Shown piece after piece: positions 12,144 to 12,264 of a DNA stretch of 12,264 bases. The notes under the pieces are model-generated. The model was not told where the DNA came from and did not search any database. It worked only from the letters and a program-made list of their open reading frames with translations. This DNA comes from Alphaproteobacteria bacterium (GTDB lineage Bacteria; Pseudomonadota; Alphaproteobacteria; JAAXGF01): contig JAAXGF010000051.1 in NCBI GenBank assembly GCA_012267605.1, forward strand, positions 1 through 12,264, read 5' to 3'. Within the stretch, counting starts at the first letter, position 1; every line of letters starts with the position of its first letter. A program made the translations under genes and the position numbers.

Positions 12144-12264
12144 TGAATTTGATCCTGGCGACGTCGGTTGTTCGTCCGGTCTTGCGGTCGGCTTGGCGAT
12201 TTTCTGGAATTTGGGATCGTTACGGGGTGAATTTCGGTTATCCGGGCGCACTTCGGGCTTCGAG
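12120..12264. other. Sequence foreign to the RTX gene; possible mobile-element end or junction
   Basis: From about 12120 the RTX codon pattern (GGC/GAC/AAC-rich 27-bp periodicity) ends and sequence of different texture begins, up to the window end. Three frames remain open through it. One is a plus frame from ATG 12143, which overlaps the RTX stop and reads MNLILATSVVRPVLRSAWRF. Another is a minus frame containing RNSPRNDPKFQKIAKPTARP. I recognise none of them. It could be the terminal part of an insertion sequence, a deletion junction, or an assembly join. No inverted repeat partner is available inside the window. Confidence 0.35.

Noticed and set aside
11265..12251. 328-residue open frame on the minus strand
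   Set aside because: It lies almost wholly antisense to the RTX-coding region. Repetitive GGC/GAC codons leave antisense frames free of stops, and the translated product has no recognisable domain.

Overview
The window looks like alphaproteobacterial chromosome, perhaps Rhodospirillales-like. The basis is the gene order xseB-ispA-dxs-tlyA, the moderately high GC judged by eye, and the FecR-RTX type of giant protein, which I associate with this group. Nothing in the window fixes the genus.

Region 1 (1-4039, all minus strand) is a housekeeping operon. Read in the direction of transcription it holds xseB (exonuclease VII small subunit), ispA (farnesyl diphosphate synthase), dxs (deoxyxylulose-5-phosphate synthase), tlyA (rRNA 2'-O-methyltransferase) and the first 27 codons of a probable AMP-forming acyl-CoA ligase cut by the window edge. 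Gaps are 9, 44 and 15 bp, then 81 bp before the ligase. dxs and ispA act at the entry and exit of isoprenoid precursor supply. xseB and tlyA are common passengers of this cluster. ispA and dxs both appear to start with GTG, each behind a Shine-Dalgarno sequence.

Region 2 (4129-5133, minus) is a glutathionyl-hydroquinone reductase of the YqjG/PcpF/ECM4 family. The catalytic Cys motif and the conserved C-terminal block are intact.

Region 3 (5410-7830, minus) is the most interesting gene: an intact 806-residue protein with leucine-rich repeats, a Roc GTPase, a COR region and a C-terminal TIR domain. This layout resembles innate-immune receptors (repeat sensor, nucleotide switch, NAD-cleaving effector), so it is a candidate single-gene antiphage or cell-suicide system. 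A 7-bp-arm palindrome lies beside a -10-like TATTAT in its upstream region.

Region 4 (8140-8619, plus) is a small exported glycine-zipper protein of the 17-kDa surface antigen type.

Region 5 (8889-12143, plus) is a 1084-residue FecR-RTX protein. It contains 23 perfectly in-register calcium-binding nonapeptides, a tandem-95/cadherin-like module and a second RTX block. Its reading frame stops abruptly in the middle of an RTX motif at about 12119. The last ~145 bp look foreign to it, which suggests a rearrangement, mobile-element end or assembly junction.

No tRNA, rRNA, CRISPR array or complete insertion sequence was seen.
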